Positions 6,501 through 14,693 of a stretch of 24,990 nucleotides of DNA are shown piece after piece. Below the pieces are notes generated by a model that saw only the letters and a program-made list of their open reading frames with translations, was not told the DNA's origin and made no database searches. The stretch spans positions 1 through 24,990 of the forward strand of contig JBDTNL010000058.1 in the NCBI GenBank assembly GCA_039933785.1, given 5' to 3'. This DNA is from JBDTNL01 sp039933785 (lineage in GTDB: Bacteria; Acidobacteriota; Thermoanaerobaculia; Multivoradales; JAGPDF01). How positions within the stretch are numbered: position 1 is the first letter of the stretch; the number at the start of each line of letters is the position of its first letter. The translations under genes and the position numbers were made by a program.

Positions 6501-8156
6501 ATGCGACTCCTCCGCGCCTATCGCACCCTCGTCGTCGTCCTGGCGAGCTATCTCTCGCACGGCGCGATCGCGCTGCTGCGTGGCGCGGCGTGGTCGGAGC
6601 GCACGCTGCCGGATCTTCACCGGCGCAACGCGCGGCGGGTGGAGCGCACCATCGTTCGCATCCAGGGGTTGTTCATCAAGGTCGGGCAGCTGATCAGCAT
6701 CCTGACCAATTTCCTCCCCGAGGAGTTTCGCGGCGAGCTCGAGGGCTTGCAGGACCAGATCCCTCCGCGGCCCCTGGCCGAAGTCGAACGGCGCATCGCG
6801 AGGGATCTCGGACAAGGCACGGCCGAGCTTTTCGCGTCGTTCGATCCCCAGCCGCTGGCCGCCGCATCGCTCGCGCAGGTGCACCGCGCGCGGCTGCGGG
6901 ACGGCCGCGAGGTAGCGGTCAAGGTCCAACACGCCGACATCGAGCGCACCGCGAAGAGCGACCTCGGGGCCATTCGCGTCATCCTCTGGGTGGTCGGGGT
7001 AGTGACCGGAATCTCGGGGCTGGCCCGGGTGTTCCCCGAGATCCGGGCCATGGTGCTGGGGGAACTGGACTTCCTGCGTGAGGCCGAGAACCTGCGCCGG
7101 ATCTCGGCGAACTTCGCCGGGCGCGAGGGGATCGTCTTTCCGGAACCCATCGCCGAGCTCACCACCCTGCGCGTGCTCACGGCGTCCTTCGTCGAGGGGG
7201 TGAAGATTTCGGATGTCGCGGCGCTCCGCGAGCTCGGCCTCGAGCCGCGGGCGATCGCCGAGCGCGTGGTCAAGGCGTATTGCGAGATGGTGTTCCAACA
7301 CGGGCTGTACCACGCCGATCCGCATCCGGGGAACATCCTGGTGCAGAGAGACGGTACGCTCGCCTTCCTCGATTTCGGCGCCGTGGCCGAGCTCTCGCCG
7401 CGGATGAAGGAAGGCATCCCGCGTTTCCTCGACGCGGTCTTGCGGCGCGATTCGACGAAGATCCTGGCGGCGCTTCGCGGCATGGGATTCATCGCCCGCG
7501 GCAGCGACGAGGAGGTCGCCGAGCGGGTGATTTCGTACGTGCAGTCGCGCTTTCTCGATCAGGTGACGGCGGCGTCGTGGACCCTCAAGGACGTGCAGGT
7601 CGACGCGCGAGCGAAGCTCGAGGCCCTGGGCGACCTCAAGAAGATGGACGTCTCACTCAAGGACCTGATGGCGATCGTCGACGTGCCGCGCGAGTGGATC
7701 TTGCTCGAACGCACCAACCTGCTGCTGCTCGGCCTTTGCACCCATCTCGATGCGACGTTCAATCCGTTCTCGGTCATCCGGCCGTATCTGCAGGATCTTC
7801 TGAAGGGCGGCGAGGGCGAGCTCCTCGAACGCTTTACTGGCATCGCCAAGGACATGGCCCTCGCCGCCATGACCCTGCCGAGCGACCTGCGGCACTTCCT
7901 CGAGAAGGCGCAGCGGGGAGACCTCGAGCTTCGTGTGCGCGGCCTGCGCGAGAGCACGGAGCTGCTCTACGCGCTCGGCCATCAGCTGCTGTGGACAGCG
8001 TGCGCCATGTTCTGCGGTGTCTTCGCCTGGCAGGCCAGGCAGCACGACGACCGCGGTCTCGCGGTTTGGGTCGCCGGAGCGGGGCTCGGCTTCGTTCTCT
8101 TGCTCCTGGGCTCACTCCTCCGTGCCCGGCGGCTCCGCAAACGCGGGCGCCGCTAG
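6501..8156 (+). CDS. ABC1/UbiB-family atypical protein kinase
   Basis: This 551-residue member of the ABC1/ADCK/UbiB family has the diagnostic KxGQ element (Lys60-Gln63 in FIKVGQ), the Ala-rich loop that replaces the Gly-rich loop (AAASLAQVHRA, 120-130), catalytic Lys141 (VAVKVQ), HADPHPGN (271-278) and the DFG motif with Asp291. Two hydrophobic segments close the protein, at about residues 485-505 and 515-535, before a basic tail. These C-terminal helices are a hallmark of UbiB. Family members have ATPase activity and support ubiquinone or other isoprenoid-lipid metabolism at the membrane. Without neighbouring ubi genes I leave the symbol open. The ATG at 6501 is preferred over a TTG at 6489; neither has a good Shine-Dalgarno site. 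The phospholipase-D-like lipoprotein gene follows after 29 bp, which suggests a shared membrane-lipid context. Confidence 0.9.
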   Translation: MRLLRAYRTLVVVLASYLSHGAIALLRGAAWSERTLPDLHRRNARRVERTIVRIQGLFIKVGQLISILTNFLPEEFRGELEGLQDQIPPRPLAEVERRIARDLGQGTAELFASFDPQPLAAASLAQVHRARLRDGREVAVKVQHADIERTAKSDLGAIRVILWVVGVVTGISGLARVFPEIRAMVLGELDFLREAENLRRISANFAGREGIVFPEPIAELTTLRVLTASFVEGVKISDVAALRELGLEPRAIAERVVKAYCEMVFQHGLYHADPHPGNILVQRDGTLAFLDFGAVAELSPRMKEGIPRFLDAVLRRDSTKILAALRGMGFIARGSDEEVAERVISYVQSRFLDQVTAASWTLKDVQVDARAKLEALGDLKKMDVSLKDLMAIVDVPREWILLERTNLLLLGLCTHLDATFNPFSVIRPYLQDLLKGGEGELLERFTGIAKDMALAAMTLPSDLRHFLEKAQRGDLELRVRGLRESTELLYALGHQLLWTACAMFCGVFAWQARQHDDRGLAVWVAGAGLGFVLLLLGSLLRARRLRKRGRR

Positions 8157-8185
8157 CATCGCGCTTGCGATACCGTTCGCGATTC

Positions 8186-9787
8186 ATGCTGAACGTCCGG
8201 CGAAAACTTCGCGTGCGGCACGCCGTCCGCTCCCTGCTGCTGGCCGCCCTCGCGGCCGGCTCGACGGCCTGCGCCACCCTGCCGCTCGACGTGCACCACG
8301 AGCTCTCGCACGCCTGGGCTTCGCCCGAAACCTCGGCCCTCTGGCGAGAGTGGGGCGGAGCGCTTGCCGAGCATCCTGGGGAGTCGGGTTTCCTGCTCCT
8401 TCCCGAGGGGCTCGAGGCCTTCACCACCCGCGTCGAGCTGGCGGATCGCGCCGAGCACACCCTCGACGTGCAGTACTACATGATCCATCCCGACGACACC
8501 GGCAAGCTCCTGCTGGCCCGCCTGGTCTCGGCCGCCGATCGCGGCGTGCGCGTGCGCCTGCTGGTGGACGACATGTACGCCCTGCGCTCCGATCAGGACG
8601 TGGAGGATCTCGATCAGCATCCCAATCTCGAGATCCGCATCTTCAACCCCTGGCGCTGGCGCAACAACAAGGTTGCCCAGGGGCTCGAGTCGCTGATCGA
8701 TCACGGGCGCATCAACCATCGAATGCACAACAAGCTGTTCGTCGCCGACAACGCGGCGCTGGTCCTGGGCGGGCGGAACCTGGGCGACGAGTATTTCCAG
8801 CTCGACCCGAACCTCGACTTCCGCGACCTCGACGTGTTTGCCGTCGGCCCGATCGCGCGCGAGGCTTCGCGGGTCTTCGACGAGTTCTGGAACAGCCCCT
8901 GGGCGGTGCCGATCGGCGACCGCAAGGATCTGTTTCCGGCGAAACCGAATTTGCAGCGCATGCGTGCCGAGCTCTCGGCACACCGGGTGGACATGGAGAG
9001 CTCGCCCTACGCCAAGGCGATCGCCAAGTCCGCGATGACCCGCGCCCTGCACGCCGGGGCATTGCCGCTGGTCTACGCCACCGCCAGCATCGTTGCCGAT
9101 CCGCCCGACAAGGTGGAGAGCGGCGGCACGCACATGCGTTCGAGCTTCATGCTGGCGCGATTCGACGCCAAGGTCCCGCCGCCGAAGAAAGAGCTCCTGA
9201 TCTCGACCCCCTACTTCGTGCCCAGCCATGGGGCAACCAAACTGCTCACCGCCATGGTGGCGCGTGGCGTCGATGTGCGCGTGCTGACCAACTCCTATCT
9301 CGCCAACGACGCCGCCGTCGTGCACAGCGGCTACGCGCCTTACCGCAACAACCTGCTGCGCGGCGGGGTCAAGCTCTACGAGCTCAAGCGCCGGGAATCG
9401 GGCGCCGAGGTGGAACAGCGCGTGCAGAAGCTCGGTTTCGGTTCGACCAACGCCAGCCTGCATACCAAGGCCTTCGTGATCGATCGCGAGCTGGTCTTCA
9501 TCGGCTCGCTCAACCTCGATCCGCGCTCGGTGCTGCGCAACACGGAAGACGGCTTGATCATCCACAGCCGGGAGCTCGCGGAACAGACCGCACGCCTGCT
9601 GCAGCGCGCCATGTCGCCGGAGGCGAGCTACGAGGTGCAGCTGCGCCGGCCCGGCGGTTCGCGCTTGGTCTGGATCACGCTCCGCCAGGGCAAGCTGGTG
9701 CGCTTGGAGAAGGAGCCCGGCATCAACTGGCTGCAGCAGCTCGAGCTCTGGTTCATGCGCATCCTGCCGCTCGAGAGCCAGATCTGA
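8186..9787 (+). CDS. Phospholipase D / cardiolipin-synthase-like protein, probable lipoprotein
   Basis: The 533-residue product has two HKD motifs: H181-N-K183 through D188 (HNKLFVAD) with GGRNLGDEY after it, and H426-T-K428 through D433 (HTKAFVID) with GSLNLDPRS after it. This is the arrangement of ClsC/YmdC-type enzymes, which form or exchange phosphatidyl groups between phospholipids. The N-terminus has a basic patch, a hydrophobic run (LLLAALAAG) and a Cys at 29 in GSTACATL. This looks like a relaxed lipobox, which implies anchoring at the outer face of the inner membrane or in the outer membrane. The open frame extends upstream into the UbiB gene, but homology begins only after this ATG. 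It lies 29 bp after the UbiB-like gene and is probably co-transcribed with it. Exact substrate is not determinable. Confidence 0.9.
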   Translation: MLNVRRKLRVRHAVRSLLLAALAAGSTACATLPLDVHHELSHAWASPETSALWREWGGALAEHPGESGFLLLPEGLEAFTTRVELADRAEHTLDVQYYMIHPDDTGKLLLARLVSAADRGVRVRLLVDDMYALRSDQDVEDLDQHPNLEIRIFNPWRWRNNKVAQGLESLIDHGRINHRMHNKLFVADNAALVLGGRNLGDEYFQLDPNLDFRDLDVFAVGPIAREASRVFDEFWNSPWAVPIGDRKDLFPAKPNLQRMRAELSAHRVDMESSPYAKAIAKSAMTRALHAGALPLVYATASIVADPPDKVESGGTHMRSSFMLARFDAKVPPPKKELLISTPYFVPSHGATKLLTAMVARGVDVRVLTNSYLANDAAVVHSGYAPYRNNLLRGGVKLYELKRRESGAEVEQRVQKLGFGSTNASLHTKAFVIDRELVFIGSLNLDPRSVLRNTEDGLIIHSRELAEQTARLLQRAMSPEASYEVQLRRPGGSRLVWITLRQGKLVRLEKEPGINWLQQLELWFMRILPLESQI

Positions 9788-9818
9788 GCTGAGCCGAGCC
9801 CGTACTCGAGCTCGACCG

Positions 9819-10652
9819 ATGACCGACACGACACTAGGCAAGGCGCCGGGGCCCGCGCGCGGGCTGTTCGTGCCGCTCGTCGCGGGGTCGAACTTCGATC
9901 ATCGGCGATGGTGGCCGGCGCCGGAGCTGCGGCCCTTCGTCCAACACTTCTGGACGGTCGCCTGGAAGCTCGCGCCCGGCGACCGGCCCCGACCCGAGAC
10001 CCTGCCCCACCCAGCCGTTCATCTGGTGTTCGAAGGCTCTGAGGCGCGGCTCGCCGGCGTCACGCGAGGGTGCTTCACCCGTACGCTGGAGGATTCCGGC
10101 CGTGTGGTGGGCGTGAAGTTCCGGCCGGCGGGCTTCTACCCGTTCCTGAATGCCCCCGTCTGGCGCCTGACCGATCGGACCGTGCCCGCCAGCGAGGTGT
10201 TCGGTGAGGCGGTGAATGAGCTCGCTCGATCGATCGTTGGTCTCGACGTCGAGCTCGCCGGCCCGAGGATCGAAGCCTTTCTCCGCGCCAGGTTGCCACC
10301 CGTCGATCCGGTCGTCGACGCACTGAACCGCGCGGTCGAGACCCTTCGCGACGACCGGGAGATCCTCCAGGTGGAAGACATCGCCGAGCGCCAAGGGCTG
10401 GGAGCACGTCAGCTCCAACGCCTGTTCCGGCGCTACGTCGGCGTGCATCCGAAGTGGGTTATCCAGCGCTATCGCCTGCACGAGGCCCTGGCCCGACTGC
10501 AGTCCGATTCGGCGCTCGACTGGCCCGACCTCGCGCTCGAGCTCGGCTACGCCGATCAGGCGCATTTCATCCGCGACTTCAAGGGCATGGTCGGGGTGTC
10601 GCCGGGCGCGTATGTGAAGCGCTTGCGGAAAGCGGCCAGTGCAGGCTCCTGA
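9819..10652 (+). CDS. AraC-family transcriptional regulator
   Basis: The 277-residue product has an N-terminal domain (about 25-135) of the kind often annotated DUF6597 (RRWWPAPELRPFVQHFWTV, HPAVHLVFEG, GVKFRPAGFYPFL). The C-terminal AraC DNA-binding domain (about 181-270) has two helix-turn-helix units: QVEDIAERQGLGARQLQRLFRR and the second unit ending in the signature LGYADQAHFIRDFKGMVGVSPG. The N-terminal domain resembles those of single-component regulators that sense unidentified small molecules. It starts 31 bp after the PLD-like gene and overlaps the next gene by 14 bp. It therefore probably controls this operon or its neighbours, though that is inference. Confidence 0.9.
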   Translation: MTDTTLGKAPGPARGLFVPLVAGSNFDHRRWWPAPELRPFVQHFWTVAWKLAPGDRPRPETLPHPAVHLVFEGSEARLAGVTRGCFTRTLEDSGRVVGVKFRPAGFYPFLNAPVWRLTDRTVPASEVFGEAVNELARSIVGLDVELAGPRIEAFLRARLPPVDPVVDALNRAVETLRDDREILQVEDIAERQGLGARQLQRLFRRYVGVHPKWVIQRYRLHEALARLQSDSALDWPDLALELGYADQAHFIRDFKGMVGVSPGAYVKRLRKAASAGS

Positions 10653-11460
10653 CGTCACGGTGCCCGCCGCCGGACCGCATTTTGAACGCTACGTGGCGCT
10701 CGGCGACAGCTCCACCGAAGGGCTGGAGGATCCGGACGGCAACGGCGGCTATCGCGGCTGGGCAAACCGCCTAGCCGAGCGCATCGCCGCGACCCAGAGC
10801 TCACTGCTCTACGCCAACCTCGGCATCCGCGGCCGTCGCACCCGGCAGATCCTCGATCAGCAGCTGGCGCCGGCGCTCGCCATGCGGCCGGATCTTGCGA
10901 CACTGTTCACCGGCACGAACGACGTGGTCGCGGCGCGCTTCGATGCGGTCGCGATCGAGGCCGATATCGACCGCATGCAGCGCGCGTTGGTGCAAATCGG
11001 CGCGACCGTTCTCACGTTCACCCTGCCCGACCTCACGCCGGTGATGCCGTTGGCTCGACGCCTCGCGCCGCGGATCGACGCGCTCAACGCGGCGCTCCAT
11101 CGGGTCTCGGCGCGCAACGGCGTGCGGGTGGTCGACTTCGCCGCGGATCCATTGGCAACGGATGCGAGGCTGTGGAGCGACGATCGGCTGCACGCCAACT
11201 CGGCCGGCCACCAACGCATTGCCGCGGCGCTTGCAGAGGCCCTCGCACTTCCGGGTGGCGACGCTTCGTGGAGAGCGCCGTTGCCCCATCGAGCCCCACT
11301 CACCCGCTCGCAACGGATTGCAATCGAGGGTCTCTGGATTCGGCGTCACCTGCTACCTTGGTTTTGGCGGCACCTCCGGGGTCGTTCTTCCGGAGACGCC
11401 CTGACGCCCAAGCGGCCCAATCTCCTGCCGGTGGAAATGAACACGCCCGCCGTTCCGTGA
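10639..11460 (+). CDS. SGNH/GDSL-family hydrolase
   Basis: The 273-residue product has block I (YVALGDSSTEG, nucleophile Ser24), block II (ANLGIRGRRT), block III (FTGTNDV, Asn94) and block V (DDRLHANSAGH, Asp182 and His185), in canonical order. The catalytic Ser-Asp-His set is complete, so an esterase or lipase acting on an acyl ester is expected. There is no signal peptide, so it should be cytoplasmic. The start is GTG at 10639, which overlaps the AraC-regulator stop by 14 nt and suggests translational coupling; no ATG gives the full block I. The roughly 60 residues after block V are Arg/Trp-rich (about 230-250) and have no family counterpart that I know. The stop codon lies in the left flank of a strong hairpin that probably ends transcription. 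Confidence 0.88.
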   Translation: MQAPDVTVPAAGPHFERYVALGDSSTEGLEDPDGNGGYRGWANRLAERIAATQSSLLYANLGIRGRRTRQILDQQLAPALAMRPDLATLFTGTNDVVAARFDAVAIEADIDRMQRALVQIGATVLTFTLPDLTPVMPLARRLAPRIDALNAALHRVSARNGVRVVDFAADPLATDARLWSDDRLHANSAGHQRIAAALAEALALPGGDASWRAPLPHRAPLTRSQRIAIEGLWIRRHLLPWFWRHLRGRSSGDALTPKRPNLLPVEMNTPAVP

Positions 11461-11478
11461 GTGCCGGAACGGCGGGCG
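11444..11478. terminator. Perfect 14-bp hairpin between convergent genes
   Basis: CGCCCGCCGTTCCG (11444-11457) is followed by a 7-nt loop and its exact complement (11465-11478). It sits between the convergent SGNH hydrolase gene and the small unknown gene, and it includes the end of the hydrolase reading frame. Neither side has a clean T-tract; on the minus strand the flank TGTTCATTT is moderately T-rich. A bidirectional transcription end is the most likely role. Confidence 0.6.
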
Positions 11479-11505
11479 CGATGATTCAGGGGATTTGGAA
11501 GATCC

Positions 11506-11925
11506 TCAGTTGAGCGGCCAGACCACGTCCTTGACACCGGCATCGCGCAGCGCCCGCGCCACCTCGGCGTGAGCCAGGATGGCGTCGGGCTCCTCCTGGA
11601 GCAGGTGCTGGTAGCGGCTGCCGGCGGGCTCCGCCGGCGCGAGCGCCGCGCTGGCGCGGGCCAGTAGATCGGCCGCCAACGTCGAATCGAGCGGCTCTCC
11701 CGTGGTCCGAGCCTCGGCCAGGGCGGTATCGATTTCCGCAACCAGGCTAGACAGCGGCCGCAGCCACTGGAACCGTTCGTCGTGGAGCAACAGCTGCAGC
11801 ATCTCGGCTGGGGCTAAGCGTCCGCTCGACCGCTCGTACGCGCCGCGCTCGATCGCGAGCAACACACCATGCAACCGCAGCAAGCCGCCACGGAGAGTCT
11901 TCAGGTCCTTCGAAACGTCAGGCAT
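11506..11925 (-). CDS. Small cytoplasmic protein of unknown function
   Basis: The 139-residue product appears mostly alpha-helical and soluble: no signal peptide and no membrane segment. Its central part has WLRPLSSLVAEIDTALAEA, preceded by LRGGLLRLHGVLLAIERGAYER and LLQLLLHDERFQ. A comparable pattern occurs in small conserved hypothetical proteins of Proteobacteria, but no function is known to me. The C-terminal part (residues 104-139) begins RYQHLLQEEPDAILAHAEV, looks like a separate helical hairpin and ends in PLN. The ATG at 11925 is preceded by AGGAGGA at about 8 nt. The gene lies 63 bp downstream of the TonB receptor gene on the same strand and may be co-transcribed with it. The coding call is good; the function is unknown. 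Confidence 0.75.
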   Translation of the reverse strand: MPDVSKDLKTLRGGLLRLHGVLLAIERGAYERSSGRLAPAEMLQLLLHDERFQWLRPLSSLVAEIDTALAEARTTGEPLDSTLAADLLARASAALAPAEPAGSRYQHLLQEEPDAILAHAEVARALRDAGVKDVVWPLN

Positions 11926-11988
11926 CGTTCCTGTCCTCCTTCTACCGCCTGCAACAACGCCGAGAGTCGCCTCGCTATTCCCCCGCGC

Positions 11989-14364
11989 TCAGAACTTGGC
12001 GGTCACCCCGAAACGCACGGCCCGCGGCGAGCCCGGCGACAGGTTGGTGTTGCTGTCGGCGTTGGCCCAGTACGCGCGGTCGAGCAAGTTCTCGACGTTC
12101 AACTGCAGGCGCACGGCCGGCGTCAGCGAGACGTACGCCGCGGCGTCGAAGCGCGTGTAGCCGGGCAACGTCACTGCGTCATCGACAGCGGCGAACATGG
12201 CCGAGCGATAGATCACCCCGAGAGCCGCACCCACTCGACGCGCGATCTGAACGTTGTTCCACAGCGACACGGTGTGATGTGGCACTTGCGCCACCCGCGC
12301 TCCCGCGCGGGCGGCCACCGTGGCGCGGGTCACGAAGGCATCCTGGTACGCATAGCCGCCGGCGATGCTCCACACCGGCAGAATGCGGCCGTTGACGCCG
12401 AGCTCGAAACCATCGGTGCGCTGGCTCCCGGTCTGCACGATGCGCGTCGGATCGTTCGCATCCGTCGACCGCGTGTGCGTGCGATCCAGGCGGTAGATGG
12501 CCGTGGTGAGAGACAGCGCGTCCGCGGCGTCCCACTTGCCGCCAATTTCATAGTTGTCGAAGCCCTCGGGCTCGACCTGCTGCGTTACCGCGGTCAGGGA
12601 CGAGAACTGGTCGCCCGAGCTCGGCAGGTGCGAGACGGTGTAGCTGCTGTAGAGCGACACGTTGGCGACCGGTTTGACCACGATACCGAGACGCGGAGAG
12701 ACCCGATCGTCGACCCGGCCGAGGCGGTCGCCGTTGCGGTTGTTTGCGTAGTCGAGAGCGAAACGATCGAAGCGCACCCCGGCGACGACCTGCAGGCGCG
12801 GCGAGAGCTCGATCTGATCCTGGGCGTAGAGCGCGGTGACTTTGGAGCGCAGGTGGTTGTCGGCGTCGGTCGCGCTCTGGCGAAACGTGGCCACCGTGTC
12901 GATCGTTGGGTGCGCGTAAGGCAACTGGACGGAGGTCGCGTTGCCGAAGAAACCGGTGTTGCGGAAGTTGTCGGTCAGCTGCCGGCCGAACTCGGCGCCG
13001 GCGAGCAGCGTGTGCTTGACGCTCCCGGTGTGGGCGGAGTACGTCACGTCGGTCTGGTTGAACAGATTCCGGCGCGCGGTGCGGTTGTTATACGCCGTCA
13101 GGGTCACCTTGCTCTTGTCCGGCGAAACCGCGCCGGGCACGTAGTTCTGGTAGAAGCGATCGTAGTCGCCGTAGAGCGTCCGGTTGCGTACCGCCAGCGC
13201 TCCGAAGGAATGCTCGAGGCCCACCGAGGTCAGATCGACCTGGGCCCGGACGTGGCTGTCTTCAGGGTTGCCGTAGAACGTGTCGATCGGGACATCGGCG
13301 GGACGGCCCTGGTACGACGTGATGCCGCGATCGGCCACGCGTTGATCGCGAAAGTGCTCGTAGCCGACGGTGATCTTGGTGGCCGCGTCGGGCACGTAGG
13401 TCAAGGTCGGCGCCACGCCGGAGCGCCGCAGGTCGACGCGGTCGCGGAAGCTCCCAGAAGTCTCGTAGACGCCGTTCAGCCGCAGAGCGAGCTTCTCGCC
13501 CAACGGCCGATCGAAGTCGGCGCTCACCCGCCGGTTGGAGTACGAACCGCCCTGCGCGCCCACTTCGTCCACGGCGTCGAATCCGGCTTCCTTGGTGACG
13601 CGATTGATCACGCCGCCACCGCCGCCGCGGCCGAAGACCATCGCGTTCGGCCCCTTGAGCGCCTCGACGCGATCGAGGTTGTAGAGGTCGCGGTAGTACT
13701 GCACGTCGTCGCGGATGCCGTCGAGGAAGAAATCGGCCGACGAACTGTTGCCGCGGATCACCACCTGGTCGCGGTTGTTTTCACCCTGGTGCAGGGCCAT
13801 GCCCGGGACGTAACGCACCACGTCGCCGAGGCTGGTCATGAGCTGGTCCTGCATTAGTTGATGCGTGACCACGGTGATCGACTGCGGGGTGTCGAGCAGC
13901 GGGGTCATCGTCCGCATGCCGCTGCCGATCGCCTGGACCCGGTACCCGCTCTCGGCATGGACCGTGATCGAGTCGGCGATGGCGAGTTGGAGGGTGAAGT
14001 CGCGGGTCGCCGTCGCACCGACGCTGACGCCGAGGGTTGCTTCCTCGGCGGCGAAGCCCTGGCACTCGGCGCGCACGACATAGCTGCCCGGCGAAAGGCG
14101 GACCTCGAATCGGCCGTCGGTGCGCGACACCGCCACCGCCGCCGCGGCCGACCGGCCCTCCGGCGTCGCCGTGAGGCGAGCCCCCGCGAGCGGCAGGTTT
14201 CTCTGGTCGAGCACTCGCCCCACCAGGGAGCCCGAGGTCGGAGCGGCCAGGGCAGCCGGTGGATCTGCTGCGACCGCACTCACCGGACCCAGCAGCAGGG
14301 CACAAACAGTCGCCTTCACGAGGGAAAAGAACCAGCGTTGCAATACCTGTGAGCCGCGCGACAT
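11989..14364 (-). CDS. TonB-dependent siderophore-type receptor
   Basis: This 791-residue outer-membrane transporter starts with a signal peptide (about 1-33). A carboxypeptidase-regulatory-like beta-sandwich follows (about 46-128: GSLVGRVLDQRNLPLAGARLTATPEG, then TDGRFEVRLSPGSYVVRAECQGF). Then come a TonB-box-like DSITVHAE (131-138), the plug (about 155-260: DTPQSITVVTHQLMQDQ, QVVIRGNSSSADFFLDGIRDD, LKGPNAMVFGRGGGGGVINRV) and a 22-strand-type barrel ending in an aromatic residue (VTAKF). The DTPQSITVV and FGRG..GGVINRVTK blocks are characteristic of catecholate siderophore receptors such as Fiu-like proteins; the ligand cannot be assigned. TTG, GTG and ATG options exist upstream. The ATG at 14364 is chosen because CGGAGA lies 8 nt before it, whereas an ATG at 14391 has no ribosome site and lies beside the operator palindrome. 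No ExbB/ExbD/TonB genes are nearby. Confidence 0.92.
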   Translation of the reverse strand: MSRGSQVLQRWFFSLVKATVCALLLGPVSAVAADPPAALAAPTSGSLVGRVLDQRNLPLAGARLTATPEGRSAAAAVAVSRTDGRFEVRLSPGSYVVRAECQGFAAEEATLGVSVGATATRDFTLQLAIADSITVHAESGYRVQAIGSGMRTMTPLLDTPQSITVVTHQLMQDQLMTSLGDVVRYVPGMALHQGENNRDQVVIRGNSSSADFFLDGIRDDVQYYRDLYNLDRVEALKGPNAMVFGRGGGGGVINRVTKEAGFDAVDEVGAQGGSYSNRRVSADFDRPLGEKLALRLNGVYETSGSFRDRVDLRRSGVAPTLTYVPDAATKITVGYEHFRDQRVADRGITSYQGRPADVPIDTFYGNPEDSHVRAQVDLTSVGLEHSFGALAVRNRTLYGDYDRFYQNYVPGAVSPDKSKVTLTAYNNRTARRNLFNQTDVTYSAHTGSVKHTLLAGAEFGRQLTDNFRNTGFFGNATSVQLPYAHPTIDTVATFRQSATDADNHLRSKVTALYAQDQIELSPRLQVVAGVRFDRFALDYANNRNGDRLGRVDDRVSPRLGIVVKPVANVSLYSSYTVSHLPSSGDQFSSLTAVTQQVEPEGFDNYEIGGKWDAADALSLTTAIYRLDRTHTRSTDANDPTRIVQTGSQRTDGFELGVNGRILPVWSIAGGYAYQDAFVTRATVAARAGARVAQVPHHTVSLWNNVQIARRVGAALGVIYRSAMFAAVDDAVTLPGYTRFDAAAYVSLTPAVRLQLNVENLLDRAYWANADSNTNLSPGSPRAVRFGVTAKF

Positions 14365-14400
14365 GCGAGGAATCTCCGAAAAAGACTGCATTGCTGTTTA

Positions 14401-14419
14401 ATTGAGACATTGTCTCAAT
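14401..14419 (-). promoter_or_regulatory. Fur-box-like operator palindrome upstream of the TonB receptor
   Basis: ATTGAGACATTGTCTCAAT is a perfect 9-1-9 inverted repeat, the same length and symmetry as a 19-bp Fur box. Against the Fur-like form AATGAGAATGATTCTCATT it agrees at 13 of 19 positions by my own comparison. It lies 37-55 nt upstream of the chosen start codon, directly upstream of the receptor gene and just downstream of the predicted promoter, where a repressor would block transcription. Iron-dependent repression is the natural guess for a siderophore receptor. Another dimeric repressor is possible. Confidence 0.5.
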
Positions 14420-14430
14420 ACTAGAAAACA

Positions 14431-14460
14431 ATCCTGGACTGAATCAGTCCTGATTGTCAA
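14431..14460 (-). promoter_or_regulatory. Candidate promoter of the TonB receptor with an internal palindrome
   Basis: On the minus strand, TTGACA (14455-14460) is a consensus -35. The best -10 at a plausible distance is CAGGAT (14431-14436, 18-nt spacing), which is weak. The spacer carries a perfect 7-1-7 palindrome, GGACTGAATCAGTCC (14436-14450 on the plus strand). Its centre is 33 nt from the centre of the Fur-like palindrome. The weak -10 and the intervening palindrome suggest that an activator or a second repressor binds here. Confidence 0.4.
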
Positions 14461-14623
14461 CTTCCCTCGACGCGCTACCTGGACGATCCCACCGGGCGAC
14501 TGGCGGCTCAGGGTGCGGCGAGACTCATGTCATCCATCGCGCCGCCTTGGCGCGTTGTGGCGAGGCCGCGCGCGGTCGAGCTCTCGCTCTTTAGAATGTT
14601 GCTCTTACCGGCCTACCGTCCGC

Positions 14624-14654
14624 TTGACTTGGCCGAGGTCGGACTCTAGAGTCC
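14624..14654 (+). promoter_or_regulatory. Promoter of the outer-membrane barrel gene with overlapping palindrome
   Basis: TTGACT (14624-14629) and TAGAGT (14647-14652) are separated by 17 nt, which is ideal for a housekeeping sigma promoter. The -10 element lies within the perfect 14-bp palindrome GGACTCTAGAGTCC (14641-14654). It is 40 nt upstream of the start codon at 14694. The rest of the 14420-14693 intergenic stretch shows no gene that I can support. Confidence 0.55.
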
Positions 14655-14693
14655 CGTCACCATCACTAGACCAGCGATCGTGGAGACCATGAG

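Noticed and set aside
8153..9841. A 562-codon minus-strand frame opposite the PLD-like gene
   Set aside because: Mirror frame of a gene with two intact HKD motifs; no domain, no ribosome site.
11869..13857. A 662-codon plus-strand frame opposite the TonB receptor
   Set aside because: Composition is that of an antisense shadow (Arg, Gly, Val, His rich) and the receptor blocks on the minus strand are clear.
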